Positions 32,665-42,562 are shown, counted from the first letter of the stretch. The stretch: 64,000 bases of DNA from Yponomeuta sedellus (GCA_934045075.1 OW203729.1:3094316-3158315), one strand, 5' to 3'. Made by a program: numbers and translations. The notes: generated from the sequence alone by a model not told the origin.

Positions 32665-33010
32665 CGATATCCCTGTATGTCCCCACTGCTGGGGCACAGG
32701 TCTCTTCCTGCATCGCATGAAGGTTAGGCCATACTCCACCACGGGGGACAAGTCCGGGTTGGTGGAGGATTGTAAGACAGTAGCTAGCCTTACTGTCAGA
32801 AGTAATCAAGCCGCCCATAAGGCATCTGACCATGGCTTAACCACTGCCATTACATGACAGCCGGGACCAACGCCTTAACGTGCCTTGCGAAGCACGGAAG
32901 CGCTTGGAAAAATGTCACTAGCGGTAGTCGCGAGACGGTCACCCATCCTGCACCTGACCGCGCCTGTTGTTGCTTACCTCAAGTGATTGATTCCAATCAC
33001 TCGGTTTGAC
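32665..33010 (-). repeat. Repeat H, near full length
   Basis: ATATCCCTGTATGTCCCCAC through GTCCGGGTTGGTGGAGGATT, GACCAACGCCTTAACGTGCC to CCTCAAGTGATTGATTCCAA. LINE-C begins about 55 bp beyond. Confidence 0.8.
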
Positions 33011-33064
33011 TAGGCCACGAGCGCTTCAGATATACACAGATTTTATTAAGGTAAATTAAATTAC

Positions 33065-33760
33065 GCCTTTACTAGATATTCATACCTTTACTTCCATAGT
33101 CTTATGTCCTATGGCGTACTGCTGTGGGGACGGGCAGCAGACATTGAGACCATCTTCGTCTTGCAGAAGAGAGCGATCAGATTCATTTATAGGCTGGGTA
33201 GTAGAGATTCGTTAAGAGATTTCTTTAAAGAAACTAACATCCTGACCGTTGCCAGTCAGTATATATATGAAAACATTATGTACGTTAGGAAAAATATCAG
33301 TAACTTTAAAACTTTAGGTAGCCAACACAATGTAAATACTAGAAATAAACATAAATTTTTGTTCCCACTATTTAGGCTGGCAAAGGTTAATACATCCTTC
33401 ATGGGGCATTGTATACGCTTCTATAATAAAATCCCTGAAGATATATTAAGCTTGCCTGAATCGCGGTTCAAAAAATATGTTAAGCACACTTTGTGCCAAA
33501 AGGGCTACTATAACATAAAGGATTATTTAGATGACAATGAGGTCTGGAATGAAAGCCAGTACAATGTATGAGTTCTATGTTTATAATGTAAACTATGTTA
33601 ATTAAGGACTTTTGAAAAGACTAAGTTAGGAGTTTTTTTGTCCATTTTTTCTCCTAAATGATCTAGATTTTGAAATGGACACCTAGTTTGAATTGTAACG
33701 TTCATTAAGCCGCAGTTTCTGTGCTACTTTGAATAAAACCTTTTCATTTCATTTCAGACG
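33065..33760 (+). mobile_element. LINE-C: reverse transcriptase C-terminal fragment plus 3' UTR
   Basis: A 5'-truncated LINE. A 155-codon stretch from 33104 (open about 13 codons further upstream) begins HSLMSYGVLLWG and continues IFVLQKRAIRFIY, VASQYIYENIMY and NTRNKHKF. This is the typical post-RT C-terminal region of Jockey/CR1-type elements. No endonuclease or catalytic RT motif remains, so it is inactive. The 3' UTR follows the stop at 33571 and ends AATAAAACC, TTTTCATTTC, a pentanucleotide tail. The same 3' UTR is found nested at 41217-41341. Confidence 0.85.
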
Positions 33761-33914
33761 TTTGGTTCAGTTGCTCTTAAAAGATAGAGTTATTTTTTTA
33801 TGTAGTCATAAACGTCCCACTGCAAGGCCTTTCGGCGACAGAGTAAGGGCTTAATTACCACACGGGCCCACCGGATTGGCAATTTCAAGCGCTAAGGTGT
33901 TTGAACCTAGAAAT

Positions 33915-34155
33915 CCTGGACAGGAAATGGCGTTGGATAGGACATACACTACGCCGCGACAAGAGATGCCTGACCAGACAAGCACTTACGTATACCCCAT
34001 TGGGTATACGTAAGTGCTTGTCTGGGCACCTGGAAAAGATCAATAGACCGAGAGGCCAAGTCGATGGGCACTAGCTGGCCTGAAATCGTAGAAATCTGTG
34101 GTTGAGGAACTATGCTCCGCTAGGAGTTAAATTACCAAAGAAGAAGAAGAACATG
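33915..34155 (+). mobile_element. LINE C-terminal relic with internal fold-back and (AAG)n tail
   Basis: The plus strand reads like the end of a [20 protein letters not shown], then TRQALTYTP. After an interruption come [13 protein letters not shown] and EELCSARS, then AAGAAGAAGAA at 34134-34149. A 50-bp perfect hairpin (33975-34024) duplicates part of the coding sequence in inverse orientation and breaks the frame. Confidence 0.7.
33975..34024. repeat. Perfect fold-back, 23-bp arms, 4-nt loop
   Basis: Arms 33975-33997 and 34002-34024, loop CATT. The left arm is LINE-coding sequence (TRQALTYTP); the right arm is its inverted copy. Confidence 0.95.
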
Positions 34156-34328
34156 AAGGTGTTTGAACACCTCAGACACTATGGTTTCCTCACGATGATT
34201 CCCTACACCGTTAGCGAGTGGTATTGCGGTGGTTGACCTACTTGACAAAAATTGTTATACAATTACTACGGTACACATCGAAACAATAAAATAAAATACA
34301 AACAGGCTTTTACTTAATACCAATGTTT

Positions 34329-34428
34329 AGGTTTAAAGTACGGAGCTCCATACTTTAAACCTGTTTAGGCTGAGGGACCTATCAAAGTATGGAGCCCCCA
34401 GGCTCCATACTTTGATAGGTCCCTCAGC
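34329..34428. repeat. Two adjacent fold-backs sharing sequence
   Basis: First: arms 34329-34345 and 34346-34362 (17 bp, one mismatch, no loop). Second: arms 34369-34396 and 34401-34428 (28 bp, perfect, loop CCCA). Both contain AAAGTATGGAG or AAAGTACGGAG. Confidence 0.95.
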
Positions 34429-34473
34429 ATGTGTTGTAAGAGCACCGAAGTAACTACTTCTAACTAGTTTTTT

Positions 34474-34630
34474 TTTAAACCTATTTCCTATCAAAACCTA
34501 TCCGTGCCAGCGCTCTTTCCAACTGAGCTAATGGGCTCCTCACAGGCATCAGTGAAATTTCGAACCTCTTTAAAATATTCTCGGTATTACGTACGTAAAT
34601 TGTCCTAAGCACGGGTTAGTGCATTAAAAA
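34474..34630 (+). mobile_element. SINE S1 with inverted body and direct 3' tail
   Basis: 34474-34595 is the S1 body in minus orientation (AAACCTATTT, CGTGCCAGCGCTCTTTCCAA, to GGTATTACGTACG). 34596-34630 is the plus-oriented tail (TAAATTGTCC, GGGTTAGTGCATTAAAAA). The two parts together make one element split at the internal GGTTTTTAAA. Confidence 0.78.
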
Positions 34631-36235
34631 GAGTATAATTAGTGTATTTATGTTATTTTTGTTCTATTTGTTTTGCCATCGCCACAATAAGAGAACAAGG
34701 ATCTAACAAAGAATTCCGGCGCCGACGCGTTGCGTGCATTTAATTCGCAATTTCGTTGAAAAAATCCGACAAAAACACGATTCAACGCCAGTCGGGTAAA
34801 GATAAGTGTACGCGGGGCAGTGTGTAATTATGAAAGGCAGAATCTGGTTTCGTTGTGTGCTCTTGTATATTTAAAGGCTCCCTGTTCCTTCCGCCTTAAC
34901 CACGGGTTGTCGGTAAGAGCAGCCATTGTTTGAAAGATAATATTAATAGCATAGTTATCTATATAAATAAAATTCAAAGTCCTGACTGACCATCTGACTC
35001 ACTTATCAACGCCCGGCCCAAGCAGTTGGACCCAGGAAGCTGAAATTTCGCACATACACCTTGTAAAGTTATAGTAGTAATATCACTTGCTGACGGCGAA
35101 GGATAACATCGTGAGGAAACCTGAGTGTCTGAGGTAATATACCTCAGCACTTGAAATTTCCGATCTGCAGTGGGCGTGCGTGGTAACTAAGCCCAAAGTA
35201 CAAACACTGATCGGCTACGCAACGTACATAGAATTGTCATAACAGACCAAATGTAGGTTAATGACACACAGCCTTGCCTGAGTAGTACGACAGTCGCGAG
35301 TTTTGAATGTCACAAGTCGCGACATTCCAGTACATTAATTGTCAAATTCTGACACTTTTGCGCCACAACACGCGTGACTCGTGCCATCGTTACCTTCTGT
35401 CTGGTTTACCTTCCCCGACTAGCCTTGGGTAACTCAAGAGCCAGACACACAATTCCCTCACCTTTATATCTCAGAGATGTCAACTATATCTGGCTCCCTA
35501 AATACTCTCAACTCAGTATGGTAGTCATTTCCTGCTACATTATCCAGCTCACACACAATGCGCGAGAGCGAGATCAACATCGTCTGACATCGGTTACATT
35601 CGGCCGCATTTCTCGTCGTAGCCAACGAGCGATGAGAGAAATTTCACCAAAAAAAAACGTTTGATCTGGATAAAGTAGGGAATAGGTAAGACTAGACAGA
35701 CTTACCACTTGTCTCTTGTTTCCACACCCAATTAGTTCTTTGGACGTTGTATGAGCTAGGACACAAGTGGTGAGCGAGATATGATAGAGATATAGTGTGT
35801 CTCTGTGAGCAAAGATATGAGATATAACAACTCCCTCTAAGGACACACTTTGCCCAAGTCTATCCCCGACCGGTTGGTGAAGTAATATTTAATAATATTT
35901 GGAGCGGTTTCAGCGGACAGACGGCGAGGCTGAACAGAAATTGAGTGCAGTTACTTATCGCCGAATTACGTAATTACATCATTTTCTGCGGCAGACCTTG
36001 TTTTTGCGAAAAAGGCTTTTTGTTAAAACAACTCGATGGGTCGATATGAAATTTCCGAGAAGACCGTGCCTTGTTTCTGGGTGAAGTGGAAAAGTTATTA
36101 AAAATATACTTTGTACCGACTTATTATAGAATTCATGGAGCAGGAAAAGGTCACGGTTTACCACTCAGTATAACACTACCCTTATACCTTTAATAAAAAA
36201 ATTGTTACTTGTATACTATATTGCTGTCGCTGCCT
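34631..36235. other. Mostly unassigned
   Basis: 34955-35090 (TCTATATAAATAAAATTCAA, GGACCCAGGAAGCTGAAATT) resembles a common moth repeat; an S5-type tail lies at 35090-35225. 35370-35870 is unassigned with only short frames on both strands. Confidence 0.35.
35090..35225 (+). mobile_element. SINE S3/S5 tail fragment
   Basis: CACTTGCTGACGGCGAAGGA, CATCGTGAGGAAACCTGAGT, CCTCAGCACTTGAAATTTCC, GTGGGCGTGCGTGGTAACTA. Similar tail pieces lie at 19740-19870 (-), 33830-33910, 34155-34225 and 27020-27190. Confidence 0.55.
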
Positions 36236-36289
36236 GTAAATAATACAGAGAATATTGTAAAGAGGTTCGAAATTTCGCTGATGCCGGTA

Positions 36290-36415
36290 CTTGCCCTCTC
36301 TCTGAGAGAAGACCTGTGTCCTGTGGTCTGTTCTTTCGCCCCCCGTGGGAACCGAACCCACGACCTCTGTCTTGGTAGTCAAGCACCTTAACGGCTAGAC
36401 TAACGAGGCAGTCGT
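36290..36415 (-). mobile_element. SINE S6 head (tRNA-derived), joined to a 5' piece of S1
   Basis: Minus strand: GCCTCGTTAGTCTAGCCGTT, then GGTCGTGGGTTCGGTTCCCA, a tRNA-like head with both boxes but poor acceptor pairing, so not a functional tRNA. 36236-36290 directly to the left is an S1 5' region (plus strand ACAGAGAATATTGTAAAGAG). Confidence 0.6.
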
Positions 36416-36424
36416 ATGAAAGTA

Positions 36425-36905
36425 ATATACAGCCTGTTAAAAAGAATGTATTTAGAATGTATCTCTGCTACTATCGGATAATATTTACATATACATATGT
36501 AAACAAACACGCAAATAAATATATATACACACACACACACCCTTCCACACATACACACACCCACTCACACACTCACTCACACACATATAGTTGGCCAAGT
36601 TAATTTTCTATTAATTTTTTCTTTCGTAATATCATCCACAAACTAGATTAATGCTATGGAAAAGCCTAGTACAGGCATTGTATGCTTAAAAGGTGACTCC
36701 AATTACTATGTACAGAAAAATAATGAACATAAAGAATAAAGATTTTTGTATTTTTTTTTGTATCGGTAAGAACCGATTATAGTGCAAAAAGGGAAGGTTC
36801 AGTAAGGTTCAAAATAGTGAAGAGCAGGAAGTATTATTTATTACACTCGTGTGCTTTCGGCGAAAACCGAAGCCTACTCTAGAGCCCGAGGTATATTCTA
36901 ACTAA
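36425..36905. mobile_element. Second copy of the TA MITE, interrupted
   Basis: Left end CAGCCTGTTAAAAAGAATG with CTGCTACTATCGGATAATAT. Right end at 36815-36900 with GCAGGAAGTATTATTT, GCGAAAACCGAAGCCTACTC, CCGAGGTATATTCTAACTA. Between lie an AT/AC microsatellite (36490-36595) and a segment ending AAAGAATAAAGATTTTTG that looks like a LINE tail. Confidence 0.6.
36490..36600. repeat. AT/AC-rich microsatellite
   Basis: ATATATATACACACACACAC followed by imperfect CACACTCACT repeats. Confidence 0.85.
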
Positions 36906-36979
36906 TATTTTTACTGTATTTGTACTGGCTCTTAAAACCATATTCAGACAAGTCACTCTCTCTATGGAGGAAATTAACC

Positions 36980-37285
36980 GAGTGCTTAGTGCGAGTTTTT
37001 TAACTACTCGATCGCGTTAACGTAAACTCATATTTCTATGGCATCGAGGAAGCGCCACCTAGCGACAAGTATGGAAATTAAAATTGCTGATTGCGAGTTG
37101 TAATGGTTCACGTTGAGAAGTGAACACGTTTACCAGCCAAACACGAATAAACGCGAGTGCGAGTTGTACTGTGACAGCGTTTTGCCAGTTCGAACGGTTA
37201 ACTTAATCATACTCACTACTCGATGATCGATTAACGCGGTAGTAAAGTTATTCGATTGGATCTGTCAAACTCACACTAAGCACTC
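36980..37285. mobile_element. MITE M1 (ends GAGTGCTTAGTGCGAG)
   Basis: 306 bp with terminal inverted repeats GAGTGCTTAGTGCGAGTTT / AAACTCACACTAAGCACTC. Inside: CATCGAGGAAGCGCCACCTA, GTTTTGCCAGTTCGAACGG. Copies at 39304-39613, 45297-45605 and 29943-30205. No transposase; superfamily not determined. Confidence 0.82.
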
Positions 37286-37309
37286 AGACTATTGACTGTA
37301 CTCGTCACT

Positions 37310-37400
37310 TCAGTCTACCCGAGACCACGGCAACTGTAACGCTGCCGAAACGTCGGGAAATAAGGTATTACTCTGTATTACAGGTTATGAGTTAATAAGA
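37310..37400 (+). repeat. Penelope-like terminal repeat, type b
   Basis: CCCGAGACCACGGCAACTGT, AACGCTGCCGAAACGTCGGG, AAATAAGG. Adjacent to MITE M1. Same arrangement inverted at 39180-39303. Confidence 0.5.
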
Positions 37401-38189
37401 AAAATCACAAGTTACTAAACGTAGCATAACGTACCTGGATCACTTTCGATCTCGGCTCGTTTCCGAAAGTCGTTATCGATATTGCACGAGGCAATTTTCA
37501 CTATTTAGCCCTTATTAACCCTCCACGTAGGGATCAGAATTGCCTGACGACGATTTTATAAGTTTGTTGACTCATTTAGTACACGTCTAGGAAAAGTTGG
37601 CGCGCCCCGCACATGCATTCGTAAGGTAGACCACGTCTCTAATGTAACTGGACAGGCTGTAGCTACTTTTCTAATTGGTTGCTGAGAGCGTGCCTTATCC
37701 GTAAAGATCAGTTTCTTTTTTTAATTATCGTTTTCGATCTAGTGCTATTACTTATGAGATGTTTGATATTTTCTCTCGTTAGGTGAGATAGCAAGCTTCC
37801 ATTTTGGCGATAATATCTAGGAGGTACGATAATTAAATAGTGTAATTAATCACAAAACCGCAGTCCAACAAATAACCGAAAAAAAGCGTGATAGTGACAT
37901 CATATGACACTGGCCGCTGCGGCTACGTAATGAGATTTGCACAGCGTCCAGTGGCATCTCCACTCACTCTAGATGGGTGAAGGGACCACTCAGATGCTGC
38001 AGTGCCTGGGACATGGTTTTAGATGGGGTAGGCTTGCCCAGCACCTACACCATCCTGACAGCTTATTCGGCCTAGCCCACAGGAAAGACTAGTCAAGTGC
38101 GGAGCCAACCAAGCCGCGGGTTTCATCACGATGTTTTTCCTTCACCGTTAGCGTAGGGTATTGGTAATTATATTGATACAATGATAATA
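37401..38189. other. Unassigned apart from the repeat at 37925-38065
   Basis: No coding signal recognised. Confidence 0.4.
37925..38065 (+). repeat. Dispersed repeat with CAGTGCCTGGGACATGGTTT
   Basis: Shared with 40615-40705 and, for its right part (GGCTTGCCCAGCACC, CATCCTGACAGCTTATTCGG), with 20165-20215. Class unknown. Confidence 0.55.
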
Positions 38190-38660
38190 ATGCAGCCTAT
38201 ATATATAGGTACGACCCACTGTAGGGCACAAGCCTTCTCTTGGAGAGAGAGGGAATGGTGTCAGTCACCCCGTGTGTATACCGCGGACCGGCAATATCAA
38301 ATGCTGAAGTGTGTGAACACCCCAGACACTCAGGTTCCCTCACGATGTTTTCCTTCACGGTTAGCGAGTGGTATTGCTATTATAACTTCACAAATGTACA
38401 TAACTTAGAAAACAAGCCATTGGTACAAGCCCGCACTGGGAATCGAACCTGGGTCTCTCGCTTCCGAGTCCATTGTTCTACCCACTGGGCTACCGCCGGC
38501 GTTTACTTTATTATACGAAAACTTATTTGAAAATTTTACGCGTAATGTCTTCTAATCATCGTCATTCAAAACAAGCGAAGCGGGCTGACTTAGAGCCCTT
38601 GGAAAAAAGAGTTAAAATTTTGAATATTTTTGTGATTACAATATTTATTTTAGTAATTTT
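38190..38660 (-). mobile_element. SINE S3, long form
   Basis: Minus-strand copy of 26530-26950: core with GGCGGTAGCCCAGTGGGTAG and GGTTCGATTCCCAGTGCGGG, 3' end GCCCTACAGTGGGTCGTACC then TATATATATAGGCTGCATTA. The CAGTGGG...AGGCTG end resembles RTE-type LINE tails. Confidence 0.78.
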
Positions 38661-38965
38661 AACACTCAGGTTTCCTCAAGATGTTTTCCTTAACCGTTAA
38701 CAAGTGGAATTGCTTCTGTAACTACACAAATATACAAATATGAAGTTATGTAAGAGAATGCTAGAAGCATTACAATACTATGTCAGTGCTTTGATATAGT
38801 ATTGTAATGCTTTGGTGTAATTTTACTGTTATGTTACAATATTACTGTAAATAAATAAAGAAATACGTACCTAACTTAGAAAACGTCATTGGTACGTTCC
38901 TGGATTCGAACCCCCATTCGATGAGAGCGGTGGTAGGGGAACCTAGAACGCCGTTTTCTCATTCG
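38655..38965 (-). mobile_element. SINE S5 fragments around a LINE-like tail
   Basis: 38655-38710 and 38866-38965 are minus-oriented S5 pieces. Between them lies a fold-back (38766-38811) and a sequence ending CTGTAAATAAATAAAGAAAT that looks like a plus-strand LINE tail. Confidence 0.5.
38766..38811. repeat. Perfect fold-back, 16-bp arms, 14-nt loop
   Basis: AGCATTACAATACTAT at 38766-38781 and its inverse at 38796-38811. Confidence 0.95.
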
Positions 38966-38983
38966 GGAGATAGATAAGATTAG

Positions 38984-39111
38984 AAGGCCCACTTGAGTCA
39001 GTCCGAGTTAGCCAATTTAACTCGAGTTAACCGGTTAAATAGACCATTTCGCATACGACTTTATCGATTTAATCGGTTAACTAGTTAACCGGGCTGACGC
39101 AAGTGGGCCTT
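38984..39111. mobile_element. Short MITE with AAGGCCCACTTG ends
   Basis: 128 bp; left AAGGCCCACTTGAGTCAGTC, right (inverse) AAGGCCCACTTGCGTCAGCC. The interior is rich in GTTAACCGGTTAA-type palindromes. Similar MITEs are widespread in moths as I recall. Target duplication unclear. Confidence 0.75.
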
Positions 39112-39179
39112 AAAATTTTAGATTACCTGGGTAAAAAATTACATGTCGGTGGAAAAGAAAAGCACAGTTATACATATAG

Positions 39180-39303
39180 TACACGATTCTAATCGCGATT
39201 ATTTATTAGGTAAAACGTAATTACCTTATTTCCCGACGTTTCGGCAGCGTTACAGTTGCCGTGGTCTCGGGTAGACTGAAGTGACGAGTACAGTCAATAG
39301 TCT
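39180..39303 (-). repeat. Penelope-like terminal repeat, type b
   Basis: Inverse of the 37.3-kb copy: TTTCCCGACGTTTCGGCAGC, GTTGCCGTGGTCTCGGGTAG. Extends left with TAATCGCGATTATTTATTAG. Confidence 0.5.
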
Positions 39304-39613
39304 GAGTGCTTAGTGGGAGTTTGACAGATCCAATCGAATAACTTTACTACCGCGTTAATCGAGCATTGAGTAGTGAGTATGAGTAAGTTAACCGTTCGAA
39401 CTGGCAAAACGCTGCTGTCGCAGTACAACTCGCACTCGCGTTTATTCGTGTTTTGGCTGGTAAACGTGTTCACTTCTCATCGTAAACCATTACAACTCGC
39501 ACTCAGCAATTTTAATTTCCATACTTGTCGCTAGGTGGCGCTTCCTCGATGCCATAGAAATAAGAGTTTACGTTAACGCGATCGAGTAGTTAAAAAACTC
39601 GCACTAAGCACTC
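39304..39613. mobile_element. MITE M1
   Basis: Full-length copy in the opposite orientation to 36980-37285, both inverted repeats present. It extends to the left into the same Penelope-like flank (see findings). Confidence 0.82.
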
Positions 39614-40139
39614 TGTACTCTAATTATATAATTGTAGTGAGGGTAGGTGGACTTTTACCTAATAAATAATCGCAATTAGAAACGTTTAATATGAGAATCG
39701 CGAGTCATTGAGAGATACTGTAAAGCACACTACCATACTCACCGAATCGATTAACGTTCGATCGTAATCGGTATTAGTAATCTATGATTACAGAAAATGT
39801 TGACTCCGCAAAATTTCACCTTTTACTCCCTTCCAATAGAAATCATGAGTAAAAGCACACAGGAGCTTTGCCAAAGGTAATGATTTCACGTACAGTTGAG
39901 TGGAACAATCATCAGAGTAAAAGATGAGACAAAATTTGTAAAAGAATGTTTATAAGTATTAATTAATTTTATTCATAAAGATTACATATCATACTTAGCA
40001 TCGAGTTTCGCTTTAATTTAATACAATAATAATATATGTGAATATGCTAAGATTTAGAGCATATGCTTAATAAAAGAGGGATGAGGCCCTGTAGCTTAGG
40101 GTAAGCAGTGCTCCTCAGTTATATGTTACATAATAATAC
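39614..40139. other. Unassigned
   Basis: 39650-39720 resembles the Penelope-like type b flank (AATAAATAATCGCAATTAGA). Nothing else. Confidence 0.4.
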
Positions 40140-40250
40140 ATAACATATTCTAAACTTTCGCGACTTGTACACATACTTAGAATTTTTTGGTCGAGTTAAA
40201 ATAGCAATAAATTACTACGCGATTAAGCCCCGAAAATATTTTAACTATAA
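40140..40250. repeat. Fragment related to the type c element
   Basis: AAACTTTCGCGACTTG, ACTTAGAATTTTTTGG, then AAATAGCAATAAATTACTAC, GCGATTAAGCCCCGAAAATA. Confidence 0.45.
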
Positions 40251-40296
40251 TAATATATATAATAAAATGTAAAAAAGAGAAAAACATCTTTAGTTT

Positions 40297-40520
40297 TAGT
40301 AAATAAATAATAAATAAATATTCATGGATATATTACACAGATCGTTAGCCCTATACTAAGTACAACTAAATGACTTGTGTTATACGTGCTAACTCGACGA
40401 TAGATTTAATACAATAAATACATACATAACATCCAAGACTCGCTAGAAAAGTTCGAAAACAAGCTAGAAAAGTTCGTTTCCGTTTGATCCGGCCGGGGAT
40501 CGAACCCGAGACCTTCGGTA
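40297..40520 (-). mobile_element. SINE S2, truncated at the head
   Basis: Minus-strand S2 with B-box region GGTCTCGGGTTCGATCCCCG. A short duplicated AAGCTAGAAAAGTTCG sits near 40441-40480. The A-box part is missing. Confidence 0.75.
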
Positions 40521-40611
40521 TCACCATGAAAATAAAACTGTCGGCAAATAACTCTATTATCTTCTATTAATAATAAATAATATTGGCCTTTTTGCATCTA
40601 CTTAATGAGAT

Positions 40612-40708
40612 GATTTATACAGCGCCCAGTGGCATCCTCACCCACACCAGATGGTTGAAGGGACCAGTCCGACGCTGCAGTGCCTGGGACATGGTTTTAT
40701 AGATGGTG
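40612..40708 (+). repeat. Dispersed repeat with CAGTGCCTGGGACATGGTTT, partial
   Basis: GATTTATACAGCGCCCAGTG, GGTTGAAGGGACCAGTCC, TGCAGTGCCTGGGACATGG; ends just before the S1 fragment. Confidence 0.55.
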
Positions 40709-40726
40709 TATCTTCTATTATATTCT

Positions 40727-40790
40727 TTTTAATGCACTAACCCGTGCTAAGGACAATTTTAAAAACCAATTTGGGCTAAAAATCTATGAT
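40727..40790 (-). mobile_element. SINE S1 3' end fragment
   Basis: TTTTTAATGCACTAACCCGT through AAAAACCAATTTGGGC; truncated soon after the internal A-run. A tail-only fragment of the same kind lies at 44870-44912. Confidence 0.6.
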
Positions 40791-40866
40791 CTTCTTCTTC
40801 TTGCCCTCGATTAAATTAAAACGGCCTTATTTATAAAAACACAATTCGTTAAAACACTCAATTGAC

Positions 40867-40983
40867 TTATTTAAAAACCTATTTAAAGGCTAAAAATTTC
40901 ACCCATGCCGGGATTTTAGCCTCTAAATAGGTTTTTAAATTTGTTCCTTAGCACGGGTTAGTGCATTAAAAATAAAAATAGTG
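40867..40983 (+). mobile_element. SINE S1 with inverted half, flanked by 12-bp target duplication
   Basis: The left part is minus-oriented (TTAAAAACCTATTTAAAGGC to CATGCCGGGAT). The right part is the plus-oriented 3' end (TAGCCTCTAAATAGG to GGGTTAGTGCATTAAAAA). CACTCAATTGAC flanks at 40855-40866 and 40984-40995. It is a mirror-oriented counterpart of the copy at 14 kb. Confidence 0.88.
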
Positions 40984-41149
40984 CACTCAATTGACGCTCA
41001 CTAAAATATTCTGTGGTGGAGATTTTACAAGGGAAAGACGTAGGCAGAGATTAAATAAAACGCCTCTAGATGTGTATGTAGAAACGGGTACCACCATGTG
41101 TGATGCATATTACGCTTCATATCTATGCGGCGAAGCTAAGTAAATATAA

Positions 41150-41415
41150 TTACATATTAAACGGGTATAATCGCGAATATTTATTAGGTAAAACGTAATT
41201 ACCTAATAAATAAATTTGGAGTTCTTTTGTCCATTTTTTCTCCTAAATGATCTAGATTTTGAAATGGACACCTAGTTTGATTGTAACGTTAAGCCGCAGT
41301 TTCTGTGCTACTTTGAAATAAACCTTTTCATTTCATTTCAATAACCGCGGTTAGAACCGTTTAATATACAACTATGTATGAGTATCGCGAATCATTAAGA
41401 AATACTAAGTACGCT
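41150..41415 (+). repeat. Penelope-like repeat remnant split by LINE-C
   Basis: TAGGTAAAACGTAATTACCT, AATAAATAA, then LINE-C at 41217-41341, then ACCGCGGTTAGAACCG, CGCGAATCATTAAGAAATAC. Confidence 0.5.
41217..41341 (+). mobile_element. LINE-C 3' end fragment nested in a Penelope-like repeat
   Basis: About 125 bp matching the 3' UTR of LINE-C (GGACACCTAGTTTGATTG, then TTTCATTTCATTTCA). It splits a repeat whose uninterrupted form reads AATAAATAATCGCGATTAG, leaving AATAA on both sides as the probable short target duplication. Confidence 0.75.
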
Positions 41416-41504
41416 TTCGCACCCAGTTGGATACCTTAAAAGTTACCTAATCGAGGCGCTGGAGTGTGACACGGGATACTTTTTATCCCAACCTTACGTG
41501 AATG

Positions 41505-41733
41505 ACGTTAAGCCGTTGGTGCCGGCTGTCATATAATGCCAGTCGTTAAGCCATGTCAGAGGCCTTATGGGCGGCTTGATAACTTCTTAGAGTAAGGAAC
41601 GCCATTGTCTTACAATCCTCCACCAACCCGGACTTGGCCCCCGAGGTGGAGTATCTATGTCCTAACCTTCCTGCGATGCAGAAAGAGGCCCATGCCCCAG
41701 CAGTGGGGACATACAAGGGTTGATAAGGAACGT
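41505..41733 (+). repeat. Repeat H, partial
   Basis: GACGTTAAGCCGTTGGTGCC to CATACAAGGGTTGATAAGG with a small rearrangement at GAGTATCTATGTCC. Confidence 0.75.
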
Positions 41734-42089
41734 GAATGAAGTCGTGAAAACAGCTACGAGTATAATCAATTAGAGAGTCAACAGACTTTTGTCGTTGACT
41801 GTACACACAAAAGCGTGAAGAATCGATTGCGAATGGCGGCGAGAAACGCATCGTCACCGCGGCTGACAATTTTATTTAATTTGTAGTAAAAATTTTCTTT
41901 CATCTCCCACAGTAAAGCCCGGTCCACAAACCGAGGCGTGTCTTACACACGCGATGTTCTCACTTTTTATTTCAATATACACCCCATTTAGGTGTAGTAA
42001 ATTTGTGTGAATTCAAGCCTTAATAAATAAATTTAAAGTTGTTTGATTAAGAACCGCTCGTAGCCCCGTCAGAAGGGCTTCTTCTTCTT

Positions 42090-42190
42090 CTGCCGCCCAT
42101 AAAGGCCCTAACATGGCTTAACGACTGCCATTACATGACAGCCGGCACCAACGCCTTAACGTGCCTTGCAATGCACAGAAGCGCTTGTAT
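42090..42190 (-). repeat. Repeat H, partial
   Basis: GCCGCCCATAAAGGCCCTAA to GTGCCTTGCAATGCACAGAA. Confidence 0.65.
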
Positions 42191-42562
42191 TGTATAAACG
42201 TTTAGAAATAAAATTTAATAATTACGACTTTTCGTGTGTGCAGGCACCTTTATAGCGAGCAATTTTAAGGCGCAGATTCACGCTTGCGTTCTAAAGGTGC
42301 GCTCCCACGGAGCAATTGTTCTTTAAAGTGGTTTCAAGTGTTTTTTTGTATAATCATCTCGCTTTTAAAGTAAAAGTGTTAACAATAAATGGGAACACAT
42401 AAAAGGTCAGTTAGATTTGTCGAATCAAACGATTGTAACGAGAATCGTAAAGAAATTGAGAAAAAAAAACGTAATTTGTAGTATTTTGTATCAAATTTAT
42501 GTGCCGTAAAAAACTCTCTACATTTGACGATATTAAATAATACTTTAATACTTATATAATCG

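Noticed and set aside
35374..35846. Overlapping 96- and 90-codon frames
   Set aside because: Neither shows recognisable domains; opposite-strand overlap suggests chance.
40085..40125. tRNA-like CTGTAGCTTAGGG
   Set aside because: No B-box or cloverleaf follows within tRNA distance.
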